Below are positions 6,871 to 6,939 of a DNA stretch of 6,939 nucleotides, one piece after another. Below the pieces are notes generated by a model. It did no database searches. It worked only from the letters and a program-made list of their open reading frames with translations, and was not told where the DNA came from. A program made the position numbers and the translations under genes. How positions within the stretch are numbered: position 1 is the stretch's first letter; each line of letters begins with the position of its first letter. This stretch comes from Fidelibacterota bacterium (GTDB taxonomy: Bacteria > Fidelibacterota > Marinisomatia > Marinisomatales > TCS55), in assembly GCA_014239505.1 (NCBI GenBank), contig JAAZYT010000149.1, forward strand, positions 1 to 6,939, in the 5' to 3' direction.

Positions 6871-6939
6871 ATGAAAAAAGTAATGTTGATATTAATGATG
6901 TTGGGATTATTGGTGGCACAGTCAAGGCATTTGCCCGCA
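6871..6939 (+). CDS. Start of a secreted protein, truncated by window end
   Basis: Only 23 codons are present. They read as a classical Sec signal peptide: MKK, a hydrophobic core of Val, Met, Leu, Ile and Gly up to about residue 16, then AQSRHLPA, with a possible cleavage near the Ala-Gln. There is no twin-arginine motif and no Cys lipobox in the visible part. The gene lies nine bases after the TIM-barrel gene with a strong ribosome binding site, so it is the fifth member of the plus-strand run. No function can be assigned. In similar exported Gfo/Idh/MocA plus TIM-barrel clusters a DUF1080 (3-keto-glycoside hydrolase) protein is a frequent neighbour, but nothing visible here tests that. Confidence 0.8.
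   Translation, partial: MKKVMLILMMLGLLVAQSRHLPA

Noticed and set aside
1..6939. tRNA, rRNA, CRISPR array, insertion sequence or prophage signals
   Set aside because: Almost every base is in a recognised gene, no direct or inverted repeats of note were seen, and no transposase, integrase or RNA-gene motifs were found.

Overview
The window is an AT-rich bacterial stretch (about 38 % G+C by eye) packed end to end with genes. It encodes lysine-rich proteins. The best guess for the source is a marine or free-living member of the FCB group (Bacteroidota or a relative such as Marinimicrobia). This rests on a lipobox leader on the phosphodiesterase, Tat-leader Gfo/Idh/MocA and TIM-barrel enzymes side by side, a secreted SUMF1-domain protein, and a deiodinase-like flavoprotein resembling the characterised one from the bacteroidete Haliscomenobacter. 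Two clear Shine-Dalgarno sequences argue mildly against a classical Bacteroidia genome. The assignment is inference, not proof.

Left half, minus strand (1-2951): a lipoprotein of the type I phosphodiesterase/nucleotide pyrophosphatase family (1689-2951) is followed 68 bases downstream by a sodium:solute symporter of the SSS family (1-1620), which runs off the left edge. They look like a two-gene unit: an outer enzyme releasing a small molecule and a Na+-driven permease that may import it.

Right half, plus strand (2979-6939): starting only 27 bases from the divergent phosphodiesterase, five genes run in one direction with gaps of 9 bases or less. They are an iodotyrosine-deiodinase-like nitroreductase-fold protein; an overlapping secreted SUMF1-domain protein that lacks the two catalytic cysteines of formylglycine-generating enzyme; a Gfo/Idh/MocA oxidoreductase with a twin-arginine leader; a hydroxypyruvate-isomerase-like TIM-barrel protein with a twin-arginine leader; and the first 23 codons of another exported protein. 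Everything after the first gene carries an export signal, so most of the operon product probably acts outside the cytoplasm, plausibly in oxidation and rearrangement of sugars or glycosides.

The most notable points are the full halotyrosine-binding triad (Glu, Tyr, Lys) in the flavoprotein, its co-transcription with exported sugar-type enzymes, and the cysteine-less SUMF1 protein. No RNA genes, mobile elements, CRISPR arrays or significant repeats were seen, and there is no gene-free stretch longer than 68 bases.
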